Shown here in pieces: positions 52,667 through 62,412 of a DNA stretch of 64,000 nucleotides (position 1 is the first letter of the stretch; each line of letters starts with the position of its first letter). Under the pieces are notes generated by a model that made no database searches, had not been told where the DNA came from, and saw only the letters and a program-made list of their open reading frames with translations. The DNA is from Amycolatopsis iheyensis (lineage in GTDB: Bacteria; Actinomycetota; Actinomycetes; Mycobacteriales; Pseudonocardiaceae), in contig NZ_JAMXQV010000031.1 of the NCBI RefSeq assembly GCF_024703995.1, forward strand, positions 62,001 to 126,000. Direction: 5' to 3'. Position numbers and translations under genes: made by a program.

Positions 52667-54373
52667 ATGCAACGCCGCCCGCCGAGAACCCGGGTTCTCG
52701 CCGTCCTCGCCCTGACCCTGGCCGCGCTCTTCCCCGCGGCCGCGGCCCACGCCGCGCCCGTGCTGCTCTCCCAAGGCCGTCCGGTGACGGCGTCCTCGAC
52801 CGAGTCCGCCGCCTTCCCGGCTGCCGCCGCGGTCGACGGCGACCCCGGCACGCGCTGGTCCAGCGCGTTCGCCGACCCGCAGACCCTGCAGGTCGACCTC
52901 GGCTCCACCCAGCAGCTGTCCCAGGTCGTGCTGAACTGGGAAGCCGCCTACGCCAAGGCCTTCACCCTCCAGGCCTCCACCGACGGCGCGAACTGGACGT
53001 CGCTCTACTCGACGACCACCGCGACCGGCGGGACACAGACCTTGAACGTCACCGGCAGCGGCCGCTACGTCCGGCTCACCGGCACCCAGCGCGCCACGCA
53101 GTACGGCTACTCGCTGTGGGAGTTCCAGGTCTACGGCGGGGGCGGCACCACGCCGCCCGGCGACGTCCTGCTCTCCTACGGCAAGTCCGGCACGGCCTCG
53201 TCGTACCAGGACGACGGCGCCTGCCCCGGCTGCGTCCCGGCCAAGGCGTTCGACCACGACCCCGCCACGCGCTGGGCGACGAGCGCGACCACCGGCTGGG
53301 TCGACCCGGGCTGGATCCAGGTCGACCTCGGCGCGGTCGCGGCCGTCCACCAGGTGGTCCTGCAGTGGGACCCGGCCTACGCCGTCGCGTACCAGATCCA
53401 GGTGTCGAACGACGGCGCGAACTGGACGTCGGTCTACTCGACCACGACAGGCAAGGGCTTCAAGGAGACCCTGACCGTCAACGGCTCCGGCCGGTACGTC
53501 CGGATGTACGGCACCGCCCGCTCCAACGGCTACGGCTACTCGCTGTGGGGCTTCGACGTCTACGGCACCGGCGGCAACCCGACCACCCCGCCGCCCGCGC
53601 CGCCGGCCCCGCACTTCCCGGGCACGCTGGTCTGGAGCGACGAGTTCAACGGCGCCGCGGGCGCGGGCCCGGACGCGAGCAAGTGGACCGCCGAGACCGG
53701 CCCGGGCGTGAACAACGAGCTCGAGTACTACACGAACAACAACAACGCCAAGCAGGACGGCCGCGGCAACCTCGTCATCCAGGTCCGCCGCGAAGCCACG
53801 CCGGGCAGCGCCTGCCCGGTCGACCCGATCAGCGGCAGCGGCACCTGCCAGTACACCTCGGGCCGGATCAACACCGCCGGCAAGTTCAGCTTCACCTACG
53901 GGCACGTCGAGGCGAACATCAAGGTGTCCGGCACGCAGGGGCTGTGGCCCGCGTTCTGGTTGCTGGGCGCCAACTTCTTCAGCGGCACACCGTGGCCGAA
54001 CTGCGGGGAGATCGACATCATGGAGCACGTCGGGAAGTCGCCGAACCTGGCCTACTCGACCATCCACGCGCCCGCGTACAACGGCGCCGGCGGCATCGGC
54101 GCCCCGCTGGACCTCGGCCAGGACGTCTCGGCGGGCTTCCACAAGTTCGGCCTCGACTGGGACGCGAACCACATGACGTTCTCCGTCGACGGCAACGCGT
54201 TCGAGACGATCAACCGCGCCACGGTCGAGAGCACGCGCGGGCCGTGGGTGTACGACCACCCGTTCTTCCTGATCCTCAACAACGCCATCGGCGGGGACTT
54301 CCCCGGCCCGCCGGGCGCCGGGACGGTCCTCCCGCAGGACATGGTGATCGACTACGTGCGGGTCTACCAGTGA
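52667..54373 (+). CDS. Secreted GH16 endo-beta-glucanase with two discoidin domains
   Basis: 568 residues from ATG 52667 (GGAGG upstream). Signal peptide ends AHA (about residue 30). Two F5/8C domains (about 34-165 and 170-305), a Pro-rich linker, then GH16: FPGTLVWSDEFNG, TSGRINTAGKFSFTYGHVEANIKV, GLWPAFWLLG and the catalytic CGEIDIMEHVG (about residues 447-456). The laminarinase-type EIDIME with an inserted Met suggests beta-1,3-glucan as substrate. The stop overlaps the GH3 start (GTGA). Confidence 0.93.
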   Translation: MQRRPPRTRVLAVLALTLAALFPAAAAHAAPVLLSQGRPVTASSTESAAFPAAAAVDGDPGTRWSSAFADPQTLQVDLGSTQQLSQVVLNWEAAYAKAFTLQASTDGANWTSLYSTTTATGGTQTLNVTGSGRYVRLTGTQRATQYGYSLWEFQVYGGGGTTPPGDVLLSYGKSGTASSYQDDGACPGCVPAKAFDHDPATRWATSATTGWVDPGWIQVDLGAVAAVHQVVLQWDPAYAVAYQIQVSNDGANWTSVYSTTTGKGFKETLTVNGSGRYVRMYGTARSNGYGYSLWGFDVYGTGGNPTTPPPAPPAPHFPGTLVWSDEFNGAAGAGPDASKWTAETGPGVNNELEYYTNNNNAKQDGRGNLVIQVRREATPGSACPVDPISGSGTCQYTSGRINTAGKFSFTYGHVEANIKVSGTQGLWPAFWLLGANFFSGTPWPNCGEIDIMEHVGKSPNLAYSTIHAPAYNGAGGIGAPLDLGQDVSAGFHKFGLDWDANHMTFSVDGNAFETINRATVESTRGPWVYDHPFFLILNNAIGGDFPGPPGAGTVLPQDMVIDYVRVYQ

Positions 54374-57273
54374 GGCGGCTCGCCCTCGGTGCGGCGGTGG
54401 TGGTGGGACTGCTCGCGGTCCCGCCGCTCACCGCCCAGGCGGCCCCGGCCCTGCTCTCCCAAGGGCACGCCGTGACCGCCTCCTCCACCGAAAACGCCGC
54501 TTTCCCCGCGAGCGCGGCCGTCGACGGCGACCCGGGCACGCGCTGGTCCAGCCTCGCCGCCGACCCGCAGACGCTGCAGGTCGACCTTGGCTCGTCGCAC
54601 CGCCTCAGCCAGGTCGTCCTCCAGTGGGAGGCGGCGTACGCCACGGCGTTCACGATCCAGGCCTCGGCCGACGGCGGCCAGTGGTCCACTGTGTACTCGA
54701 CCACGACCGGCACCGGCGGCACCCAGACGCTGCCGGTGTCCGGGAGCGGCCGGTACGTCCGGCTGACCACCACCCACCGCGCCACCCAGTGGGGTGTCTC
54801 GCTGTGGGAGTTCCAGGTCTTCGGCGACGGTTCGGCGCAGGCGTGCGGCAGTGCGAACGCGGGCCTGCGGCAGCCGGCGACGGCGTCCAGCGTGCAGTCG
54901 GACGCGTTCCCGGCGAGCGCGGCGGTCGACGGCGACGGCGGGACCCGGTGGTCGAGCCTGGCCGCCGACCCGCAGTGGCTCCAGGTCGACCTCGGCAGCT
55001 CGCGGCCGGTCTGCGGTGTCGACCTGACCTGGGAGGCGGCCTACGCGAGCGCGTACACGATCCAGCTGTCCACCGACGGGACTTCGTGGACGACGGCGGC
55101 GACCGTGGCCGGCGCGGGCGGGACCGAGCACCCGGCGGTGTCCGGCACGGCTCGCTACGTGCGGATGACCGCGACCGCGCGGGCCACGCAGTGGGGTGTC
55201 TCGCTGTGGGAGTTCGCGGTGCACACGACCGACAGCGCACCACCGACCACCGGGTGCCCGTGGGTGGGCTCGACCGCGCCGGTGGCCGACCGCGTCACCC
55301 AGCTGATGGCGGCCATGACCGCGCAGCAGAAGATCAAGGTGCTGCACGGCAACGGCGCGACCGGGCCCTACATCGGCAACACCGACGCCGTGCCCGAGCT
55401 GTGCATCCCGGCGCTCGGCCTGCAGGACGGCCCGGCCGGGGTCGGCGACGGCCTCGACGGCGTCACCCAGTTCCCGGCGCCGGTGACGGCCGCCGCGACC
55501 TGGGACACCGGGCTCCTCAGCCGGTACGGCAGCGCGATGGGCGCCGAGTTCGCGGGCAAGGGCGCCGACGTCGTCCTCGGCCCGACGATCAACCTCGTCC
55601 GCGACCCCCGGTGGGGCCGCAACTTCGAGACCTACGCCGAGGACCCGTACCTCGCCGGGGCGGCCGGAACCGCGACGGTCCAGGGCATCCAGAACCAGGG
55701 CGTAATGGCGCAGGCCAAGCACGCGGCCGCCTACAACGTCGAGGCCGGGGCGTCACGCGGGACGCCGTCGGACAACGTCATCATCGACGACCGGACCCTG
55801 CACGAGCTGTACCTGCCGGCGTTCCAGCAGGTGGCGAGCCAGGGCCAGGTCGCGTCCATGATGTGCGCCTACAACCAGATCAACGGCGTCCCGGCCTGCC
55901 AGAACAGCGGTGTGCTCACCACGGCGATCAAGCAGGACGCGAACTGGGACGGCTTCGTCGGCTCCGACTGGGGCTCGGCGACCGGCGGCCCGCGCCAGCT
56001 GGCCAACGGCGGCCTGGACATGGAGATGCCCGGCGGCGCCTTCTTCGGCCAGGGCCTGCTCGACGCCGTCTCGCGCGGCGAGGTCACGCAGGCGCGGGTC
56101 GACGACATGGTCCGGCGGGTGCTGACCCAGATGTTCAGGTTCGGCGTGTTCGACCGGGCGCGGCGGGGCACTCCGCAGTCGGTCGTGACGAACGCGGCGA
56201 ACGTCGCCACGGCGAGGGACGTCGCGGCGGCCGGATCGGTGCTGCTGAAGAACACCGGCGTCCTGCCGCTCACCGCGTCGACGAAGTCGATCGCGCTGTC
56301 CGGCGGCGACGGGATCGACCCGCAGAACATCGGCGGTGGCAGCGCCAAGGTCAACCCGTCGCCGGCGTCGGTGAACCCGATCAACGGGATCAAGGCGCGG
56401 GCCGGGGCCGGGGTCACGGTGTCCTATGTGGACGGCGCGGGTGAGCACGTCCAGACGCCGAACATCCCGGGCGCGGTAGCGGCCGCGCGGGCCGCCGACG
56501 TCGCGATCGTGTTCGCCAGCTACGGCGAGTCCGAGACGCAGGACCTCGACACGATCGACCTGCAGCACCAGCAGAACGACCTGATCGACGCCGTCGCGTC
56601 GGCCAACCCGCGCACGATCGTCGTCCTCAACACCGGGTCGGCGGTGACCATGCCGTGGCTGTCCAAAGCGGCGGCGGTCATCGAGGGCTGGTACCCCGGC
56701 CAGGAGAACGGCAACGCGATCGCGTCGCTGCTCTACGGCGACGTCAACCCGTCGGGCAAGCTGCCGGTCAGCTTCCCGAAGCAGCTCGCCGACCTGCCCA
56801 CGGCGAACGTCCAGCAGTTCCCGGGCGCCAACGACCGGATCGAGTACTCCGAAGGGCTCAACGTCGGGTACCGGTGGTACGACAGCCGGAACATCGAGCC
56901 GCTGTTCCCGTTCGGCTTCGGGCTCTCGTACACGACGTTCGGGTTCTCGAACCTGGTCGTCACGCCTTCGGGGACGAACGGCACGGCCACCGTGACGGCG
57001 ACGGTGACCAACACCGGCACCCGCGCGGGCGCCGACGTCGTCCAGCTCTACGTCGGTCAGCCCGCCGGCAACGGCGAGCCGCCCAAACAGCTGAAGGGGT
57101 TCAAGAAGGTGCAGCTCAGCCTCGGGCAGAGTGCCCAGGTGTCGTTCCCGCTCACCCCGCGGGACCTCGCGCACTGGACCGGTTCGTGGACGACGAACCC
57201 GGGCCAGTACCGCGTCTACCTCGGGGATTCCTCGCGCAACGTGCCGCTTTCGGCGGCGCTGACCGTCACCTGA
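54370..57273 (+). CDS. Secreted GH3 beta-glucosidase with two discoidin domains
   Basis: 967 residues from GTG 54370, overlapping the GH16 stop. Signal peptide to about residue 24, then two F5/8C domains (about 25-155 and 157-290), the GH3 N-terminal barrel (ELCIPALGLQDGPAGVGDG; nucleophile in DGFVGSDWGSA, about residue 533), the C-terminal GH3 domain (SVLLKNTGVLPL, VIEGWYPGQENGNAIASLLYGDVNPSGKLPVSFP) and a fibronectin-like end. It likely splits oligosaccharides released by GH16. The 3' end overlaps lacI by 58 nt. Confidence 0.93.
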   Translation: MRRLALGAAVVVGLLAVPPLTAQAAPALLSQGHAVTASSTENAAFPASAAVDGDPGTRWSSLAADPQTLQVDLGSSHRLSQVVLQWEAAYATAFTIQASADGGQWSTVYSTTTGTGGTQTLPVSGSGRYVRLTTTHRATQWGVSLWEFQVFGDGSAQACGSANAGLRQPATASSVQSDAFPASAAVDGDGGTRWSSLAADPQWLQVDLGSSRPVCGVDLTWEAAYASAYTIQLSTDGTSWTTAATVAGAGGTEHPAVSGTARYVRMTATARATQWGVSLWEFAVHTTDSAPPTTGCPWVGSTAPVADRVTQLMAAMTAQQKIKVLHGNGATGPYIGNTDAVPELCIPALGLQDGPAGVGDGLDGVTQFPAPVTAAATWDTGLLSRYGSAMGAEFAGKGADVVLGPTINLVRDPRWGRNFETYAEDPYLAGAAGTATVQGIQNQGVMAQAKHAAAYNVEAGASRGTPSDNVIIDDRTLHELYLPAFQQVASQGQVASMMCAYNQINGVPACQNSGVLTTAIKQDANWDGFVGSDWGSATGGPRQLANGGLDMEMPGGAFFGQGLLDAVSRGEVTQARVDDMVRRVLTQMFRFGVFDRARRGTPQSVVTNAANVATARDVAAAGSVLLKNTGVLPLTASTKSIALSGGDGIDPQNIGGGSAKVNPSPASVNPINGIKARAGAGVTVSYVDGAGEHVQTPNIPGAVAAARAADVAIVFASYGESETQDLDTIDLQHQQNDLIDAVASANPRTIVVLNTGSAVTMPWLSKAAAVIEGWYPGQENGNAIASLLYGDVNPSGKLPVSFPKQLADLPTANVQQFPGANDRIEYSEGLNVGYRWYDSRNIEPLFPFGFGLSYTTFGFSNLVVTPSGTNGTATVTATVTNTGTRAGADVVQLYVGQPAGNGEPPKQLKGFKKVQLSLGQSAQVSFPLTPRDLAHWTGSWTTNPGQYRVYLGDSSRNVPLSAALTVT

Positions 57274-58262
57274 GTCGACTCGCGGACCACCAGCGAGGTC
57301 GGCACGATCAGCGGCTCGTCCGGCCGGGGCGCCCCACCCAGCAGGGCGAGCAGCTGACGGGCCGCCGCCTCGCCCATCTCGCGCAGGGGCTGGCGGACGG
57401 TGGTCAGCGGTGGCTGGGTGTGCGCGGCCAGGGGGATGTCGTCGAAGCCGACCACGGCGACGTCCCCCGGCACCGCGCGGCCGAACTTCCGCAGCCCGGC
57501 CAGCACCCCGGCCGCGGTGAGGTCGTTGTGCGCGAAGACGGCGTCGAACTCCGGGCCCGTTTCGAGGAGCTGGATGATCGCCGCTTCGCCGCTCTCGCCG
57601 GTGAAGTCGCCCTCGATGATCAGGCGCGGGTCGAGCGTCAGACCGGCGTCGAGGACGGCGTCGTTGAACCCGTTGAGGCGGTCGGTGGTGCAGCCGAAGT
57701 CGCGGGGCCCGGTGACGGTGGCGAGCCGGGTGCGGCCGGTGGCGAGGAGGTGCTCCGCCGCGGCCGCGCCACCCAGCCGGTTGCTCGTGCCCACCGACGG
57801 GAACGCGGGACGGCGGCCGCGGTCGTCGATCACCACCACCGGCAGCCCGGAGTCGTGCAGCACCCGCAGGTGCCGCACCGCGTCCGGCGGCTCGACGAGC
57901 AGCAGCCCGTCGAACGCCTTCGCCGACACCTGCCGGGAGAACTCCTCCAGGGAGTCCGAGCCGCGGTTGGCCGTGGACAGCAGCAGGCCGTAACCCTTGG
58001 CCTCCACGACGTCGGCGACGCCCTGCAGCACCTCGCCCATCCACGGCCACGTCAGGCCGGGCACCAGCATGCCGACCGTGCGCGTCACGCCCCGGGCCAG
58101 CCCGACCGCGCCGGCGCTCGGGATGTAGCCGGTCGCGGCGATCACCTCGCGGACCCGGATGGCGGTGGCCGCGTCGACGTCGGCCTTGTTGTTGAGCACC
58201 CGCGACACGGTCGTCTTGCTCACCCGCGCCCGGCGGGCGACCTCGGCGATCGTGACGCGCAT
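57216..58262 (-). CDS. LacI family regulator of the glycan locus
   Basis: 348 residues from ATG 58262 (GGAGGT upstream). Helix-turn-helix TIAEVARRARVSKTTVSRVLNNKADVDAATAIRVREVIAATGYIPS, then a periplasmic-binding-like effector domain (GLLLVEPPDAVRHLRVL, FDAVFAHNDLTAAGVLAGLR, DVAVVGFDDIPLAAHTQPPLTTVRQP). Probably represses the neighbouring glycosidase genes until a sugar binds. It converges on GH3. Confidence 0.93.
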   Translation of the reverse strand: MRVTIAEVARRARVSKTTVSRVLNNKADVDAATAIRVREVIAATGYIPSAGAVGLARGVTRTVGMLVPGLTWPWMGEVLQGVADVVEAKGYGLLLSTANRGSDSLEEFSRQVSAKAFDGLLLVEPPDAVRHLRVLHDSGLPVVVIDDRGRRPAFPSVGTSNRLGGAAAAEHLLATGRTRLATVTGPRDFGCTTDRLNGFNDAVLDAGLTLDPRLIIEGDFTGESGEAAIIQLLETGPEFDAVFAHNDLTAAGVLAGLRKFGRAVPGDVAVVGFDDIPLAAHTQPPLTTVRQPLREMGEAAARQLLALLGGAPRPDEPLIVPTSLVVRESTQVTVSAAESGTLREESPR

Positions 58263-58338
58263 CCGACCTCCCGGGGAGCCGAGCCCTGTGGTGCCAAGGT
58301 ACTCGCCCTCGGCCCCGCGGCGAGTGGTGCGAGATCGA

Positions 58339-61300
58339 TCAAGTCCGCACGGACAACCGGGTGAGGCTCGCGTCGCCGGTCCGCCAGCGCGTCCGGACCG
58401 CCACGTACCGGGCCGGGCCGGTGTCCGCCGTCCGGTAGGTGACGCCGTCGACACTGGTCTCGACGCTCGTCTCGGGACGACGTCCGTGGCTCCAGGCCAG
58501 TTCCACCGCGGAAACCGCGGTCACGGACCCGAGATCGACGACCATCCGGCCGTCCGGGCCCGGCCGCCACGCGGTCGCGGGGTCGTCGTCGACGGCGGCC
58601 GCGGGGCTCGACATCCCGGGCGGCAGGGGATCCGCCGGGAAGGTGGTCCGCCCGAGCGCGCGGTCGGCCAGCGGGTAGGGCCGGAGGTCACCGAACACGA
58701 CCGGCACGGTGTGCCGCGGCGGCAGCACCACGGTCCGCGCCCGGCCGCCGGCCGGGGTCACCGTGACGAGGACGGGGAGGAACCCGGCCGGCGCGGTGAG
58801 ATCGACCCGGCTCGCGTCGCGGACGACCGCTTTCAGCCCGGCCGGGCCGCGCACGGTGAACCGCGGGGGTTCGACGCGGCCTTCCGCCGCCGCCAGCGCG
58901 TAGGACAACTCGGTGCCGGTCCTCGTGACGGTCTGCTCACCGCGGTAGAGCCGGGCTTCGCCCGGGAGGGCCACCGTGCCGCGCACCGCGGCGCCGGAGA
59001 GGTTGAGCAGCACGAGGAACCCGTCGGTGACGGTGGCTTCGACTCCGGCGGCGCCGGAGGTGACCCGCCCGCTCGGCCGGCCGGGGCCGGGGCGCAGCTC
59101 GGCGACGAAGGGCGCGGGCGGGCCGTCGGAGAGCGTGACGCGGTCGCCGGTGACGGTGAGCGGGTTCGGGCCCGCGACGGTGATCCCGGCGCGGCCGTCG
59201 ATGTCCAGCCGGCCCTTCGTGCTGGTGAGCGCGGGCACCGGGTAGGTCACCGCGGGCGTCCAGGTGACGCCGTCGGCGGAGGTTTCGACGCGGTACTTGC
59301 GCCCGGCGGCCGCCTCCCAGCTCAGCGTGACCCGGTCGAACGTCGCCGCGGCGCCGAAGTCGATCGCGAGCCAGCTGTCGGCCCGCGGCCGGTCCGATGT
59401 GGACACCGCCCAGCGCGTGGTTCCGTTGCCGTCGTTGGCGTACTTCGCCTCCTTGCCCGGGCTCACCGAAGACGCCGACGCCGTGCCGGCCCGCGCGAGG
59501 TCCGGGCCGTCGCCGTCGCGGACTTCGAAGGCCCACAGCGAATAGCCGTACTGCGGGTCCGGCTGGACGCCGAGCATCCGGACGTGCCGGGCGGTGACCG
59601 GGGCGAACGTGAGGTCGTCGGTCCGGGCGCCGGCCGGGGCGGCCTGCGCCTTGATCGTGACCGTGCCTTCGGCGGCGGTGTAGGCCCGGTCGCCGTCGAG
59701 ACCCGGGACGCCCGGCATGACGAGGTTGTAGACGTTCAGGACGCCTTCGCTTTCGGCGACGCCGGTGCTGGCGTACACGGCGGCGCCGGTCGGAAGGGTG
59801 GCGAAGGCCGCGTATCCGGTGGCGAAGCGGAGAACGGCGACTGTGCCGTCGAAGCCGTCGCGGACCTTCGTGTAGGTGGTGGCGTGGCGTTCCCGGACGG
59901 CGATGTTCGTGGCCGGGAGCAGCATCGGGTTCGCGCCGCCGAGGACGAAGAGCCAGTCGTCGTGGTGCGGCTGCCAGGCGAACTTCACGAAGCCGGGCTT
60001 GGTGACGGTCGCGGCCCAGGCGGCGGGGGAGCGGTGGGCGAGCAGGCCCGGCTCGGCGCCGAAGTCGGCGGCCCCGGCGGCGTGGGCGTCGAACTCCTCC
60101 TTGGTCACCGGGGTGACCGGGCGGGTGGCTCGCCACTCGTGCAGCAGGTAGCTGATGGCGAGCTCGGCGCGTGCCTCGGGCTCGTACTTCGGCTCACCGG
60201 AGAACTTCGTGATCCGGTCGGCGGGGGCGTAGGCCTGGTAGGGCTCGAGCCGCGCGGCGAGGTCGGCCTCGGCGCGTGCGGCGTGACGGTCGCCGAGGAC
60301 CTGCGCGCGGAAGGCGAGCGGGATGACGTCGCGGCCGTAGAGGTGCTCGCGGTCGGCGACCATCGGCATCAGCGGCTCGCCGGCGTCGCTGGTCATCAGG
60401 AGCATCGTCCGCCAGAGCAGCTCGCCGTTCGGCTGGGCGGTGAGGACTTCGGGCAGCGGGACGCCGGCGGCGAGGAAGTGCATGGCGTTCCGGCCGGAGG
60501 TGCGCCAGAGCTCTTCCTGGTAGTGCGGGCCGAAGGAGCCGTGGTTTTCGACGAGGAAGGTGTCGTAGAGGTTGCTGGCGGTGTTCGCGGCGATGGGGAC
60601 GCCGTCGACGACCCGCGGGTTGGCCAGGTCGGCGGCCGGCAGCCCGGTCTCGTTGCGGCTCCAGGCGCCGAAGGCGGCCCGCCAGTCGTTCGCACTGGGG
60701 TCCTGGGGCGCCCACGCGAGGGCCGGCGCGAGCGACTGGGCGTAGACGCCCATCTCCTCGAGCTTGGTGTCGCCTTGGAAGCCGCCGAGGAGGTGGTTGG
60801 GCGTCCAGCTGCCCGACGCCGGGTCGTCGTTCGTGCCGAGGGCGGTGGTGTAGGCGGCTTGGCCGGTGGTGATGCGCTCGACGTTCTGTTTCGTGGTGTC
60901 GTCGAGGTCTGTCCACAGGAGACGCGCGGCGAGCAGGAAGTAGGACTGGAAGGTGGTGTCGAAGAACAGCCTTCGGCCCCACTCGGTGCCGCCGGTCAGC
61001 AGGTTCGACGCGGCGAAGTGCTTGATGGTGGCGAGGGTGTGGGCCTTGAGGGTCTGCTGGCTGACGCCGGCGATGGCGGCGTCGTAGCCGGGGCGGGTCA
61101 GGAGGAGGGCGTTCCCGAGGACGACGGCGAAGGTGAAGTCCTTGGCGGGGTAGATGCCGGCGGTCGTGTCGAACTGCTGCTCGGCCCACCGGGTGTGCCG
61201 CAGGAGAACCCGCAGGTAAGTGGCGGCGACGGGATCGGGCGGGCCGGGCGGTGCCGCCCGCGCGATGCCCGGCCGCAATCCCGAGGCGAGGAGAGCCGCG

Positions 61301-61347
61301 ACGCCGCCCGCGCCCACGAGGGCCTTCCGCCGGTTGAACTCACCCAT
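58339..61347 (-). CDS. Tat-exported (alpha/alpha)-toroid-like protein with two discoidin domains
   Basis: 1002 residues from ATG 61347. The start FNRRKALVGAGGVAALLAS has the twin-arginine motif. The N-terminal 400 residues are helical (DFTFAVVLGNALLL, GTEWGRRLFFDTTFQSYFLLAARLL, NHGSFGPHYQEELWRTSGRNAMHFL), like heparinase II/III or related polysaccharide-acting enzymes. An F5/8C domain follows at about 600-730, then beta domains and a second F5/8C domain at the C-terminus (about 890-1000). I cannot assign a family or substrate. A LacI-type palindrome lies 19 nt upstream. Confidence 0.8.
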   Translation of the reverse strand: MGEFNRRKALVGAGGVAALLASGLRPGIARAAPPGPPDPVAATYLRVLLRHTRWAEQQFDTTAGIYPAKDFTFAVVLGNALLLTRPGYDAAIAGVSQQTLKAHTLATIKHFAASNLLTGGTEWGRRLFFDTTFQSYFLLAARLLWTDLDDTTKQNVERITTGQAAYTTALGTNDDPASGSWTPNHLLGGFQGDTKLEEMGVYAQSLAPALAWAPQDPSANDWRAAFGAWSRNETGLPAADLANPRVVDGVPIAANTASNLYDTFLVENHGSFGPHYQEELWRTSGRNAMHFLAAGVPLPEVLTAQPNGELLWRTMLLMTSDAGEPLMPMVADREHLYGRDVIPLAFRAQVLGDRHAARAEADLAARLEPYQAYAPADRITKFSGEPKYEPEARAELAISYLLHEWRATRPVTPVTKEEFDAHAAGAADFGAEPGLLAHRSPAAWAATVTKPGFVKFAWQPHHDDWLFVLGGANPMLLPATNIAVRERHATTYTKVRDGFDGTVAVLRFATGYAAFATLPTGAAVYASTGVAESEGVLNVYNLVMPGVPGLDGDRAYTAAEGTVTIKAQAAPAGARTDDLTFAPVTARHVRMLGVQPDPQYGYSLWAFEVRDGDGPDLARAGTASASSVSPGKEAKYANDGNGTTRWAVSTSDRPRADSWLAIDFGAAATFDRVTLSWEAAAGRKYRVETSADGVTWTPAVTYPVPALTSTKGRLDIDGRAGITVAGPNPLTVTGDRVTLSDGPPAPFVAELRPGPGRPSGRVTSGAAGVEATVTDGFLVLLNLSGAAVRGTVALPGEARLYRGEQTVTRTGTELSYALAAAEGRVEPPRFTVRGPAGLKAVVRDASRVDLTAPAGFLPVLVTVTPAGGRARTVVLPPRHTVPVVFGDLRPYPLADRALGRTTFPADPLPPGMSSPAAAVDDDPATAWRPGPDGRMVVDLGSVTAVSAVELAWSHGRRPETSVETSVDGVTYRTADTGPARYVAVRTRWRTGDASLTRLSVRT

Positions 61348-61365
61348 GGTCCGGTCTCCGCTCGA

Positions 61366-61379
61366 TGACAACCTTGTCA
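61366..61379. promoter_or_regulatory. LacI-type operator upstream of the toroid-protein gene
   Basis: TGACAA-CC-TTGTCA, a perfect 6+2+6 palindrome, near the usual LacI-family site TGACAACGTTGTCA. It lies 19 nt before the ATG. The nearest LacI gene is at 57216-58262. Confidence 0.65.
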
Positions 61380-61516
61380 GCGCGGATTCTGGGACGGCGG
61401 CCCGGACCGGGGCAAGGCCGGCGGCGAATCCCGTCCGGTTTCGGACAAGACCGGGGTAATTCGTATAACGACCTATACCCGTCGCCTTGGTCGCCACCGC
61501 GGCGAGCGGTGCCTCG

Positions 61517-61539
61517 GGTAGTGAATGAGGCATTCACTA
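61517..61539. repeat. Perfect 10+3+10 palindrome
   Basis: GTAGTGAATG-AGG-CATTCACTAC, in the 267-nt gap between two divergent genes (61348-61614). It begins and ends with GTGA/TCAC like other intergenic hairpins here. A second hairpin (GCGGCCGGTGGG with CCCACCGGCTGC) follows. Confidence 0.6.
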
Positions 61540-61614
61540 CGTGGGCGAGTGGGTGGCGGCCGGTGGGAGCAATCTCACCGCGGCCCACCGGCTGCCGCGT
61601 GTTGAGATGACAAC

Positions 61615-62367
61615 GTGATCACCGACCCCGGCATCCTCCTCCTGCTCGTCCTCGCCGGAGTCGGCGCCGGGCTGACCGGCGCCACCGCCGGGCTCGCGTC
61701 GCTCGTCTCCTACCCGGCGCTGCTCGCCGCCGGGCTGCCGCCCGTGACCGCCAACGTCACCAACACCGTCGCCATGCTCGGGACCACCGCCGGGGCCGCC
61801 GCCGGGGCGCGGCCCGAGCTCGCCGGGCAGCGGCGGAAGATCGTCCCGCTCTGCCTCATCACCACCGTCGGCGGCGCCTGTGGCGGGCTCGTGCTCCTGC
61901 TGACCCCGTCGGACGCCTTCACCGCGGTCGTCCCGTGGCTGATCGGCGCCGCGTCGATCGTGCTCATGGCGGGGCCGCGGCTGCGCCGGCTGGCCGAAGG
62001 CGCCGAGCACCACGGCCTCAGCCCGGCGACCGCCGTCGCCGCCTTCTTCATCGGCATCTACGGTGGCTACTTCGGCGCTGCCGCCGGGGTGCTCATGCTC
62101 GCGCTGCTCGTCTCGGTCTGGAGCCAGCCGCTCGCCCGGACGAACGCGGCGAAGAACCTGGTCACCGGCTCGGCCAACCTGCTCGCCGCGATCGTCTTCG
62201 CCGTCACCGGCAAGGTCGTCTGGCCGGCCGCGCTCGCCGTCTGCCTCGGCTCGCTCGCCGGGTCGTGGCTCGGCTCGATCCTCGTGCGGCGCCTGCCCGC
62301 GACGCCGCTGCGGATCGGGATCGGCATCGCCGGCTTGACACTCGCGGTGGTGCTGGCGTTCTCCTGA
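61615..62367 (+). CDS. TauE/SafE family permease
   Basis: 250 residues, GTG start. Eight helices in two repeats: AGVGAGLTGATAGLASLVSYPALLAAGLPPVTANVTNTVAML and GIYGGYFGAAAGVLMLALL with the conserved TNAAKNLVTGSANLLAAIVF and GSLAGSWLGSILVRRLP. These carry sulphite, sulphonate or other anions; the substrate is not known. No sulphur gene is adjacent. Confidence 0.9.
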   Translation: MITDPGILLLLVLAGVGAGLTGATAGLASLVSYPALLAAGLPPVTANVTNTVAMLGTTAGAAAGARPELAGQRRKIVPLCLITTVGGACGGLVLLLTPSDAFTAVVPWLIGAASIVLMAGPRLRRLAEGAEHHGLSPATAVAAFFIGIYGGYFGAAAGVLMLALLVSVWSQPLARTNAAKNLVTGSANLLAAIVFAVTGKVVWPAALAVCLGSLAGSWLGSILVRRLPATPLRIGIGIAGLTLAVVLAFS

Positions 62368-62412
62368 AACGACAGGGCATGATCGGCGGGGTATCGGCGA
62401 GCAGGAGACCAG

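Noticed and set aside
53116..54369. N-terminal extension of the GH3 protein into the GH16 gene
   Set aside because: This is the GH16 sequence in another frame; a signal peptide begins at GTG 54370.
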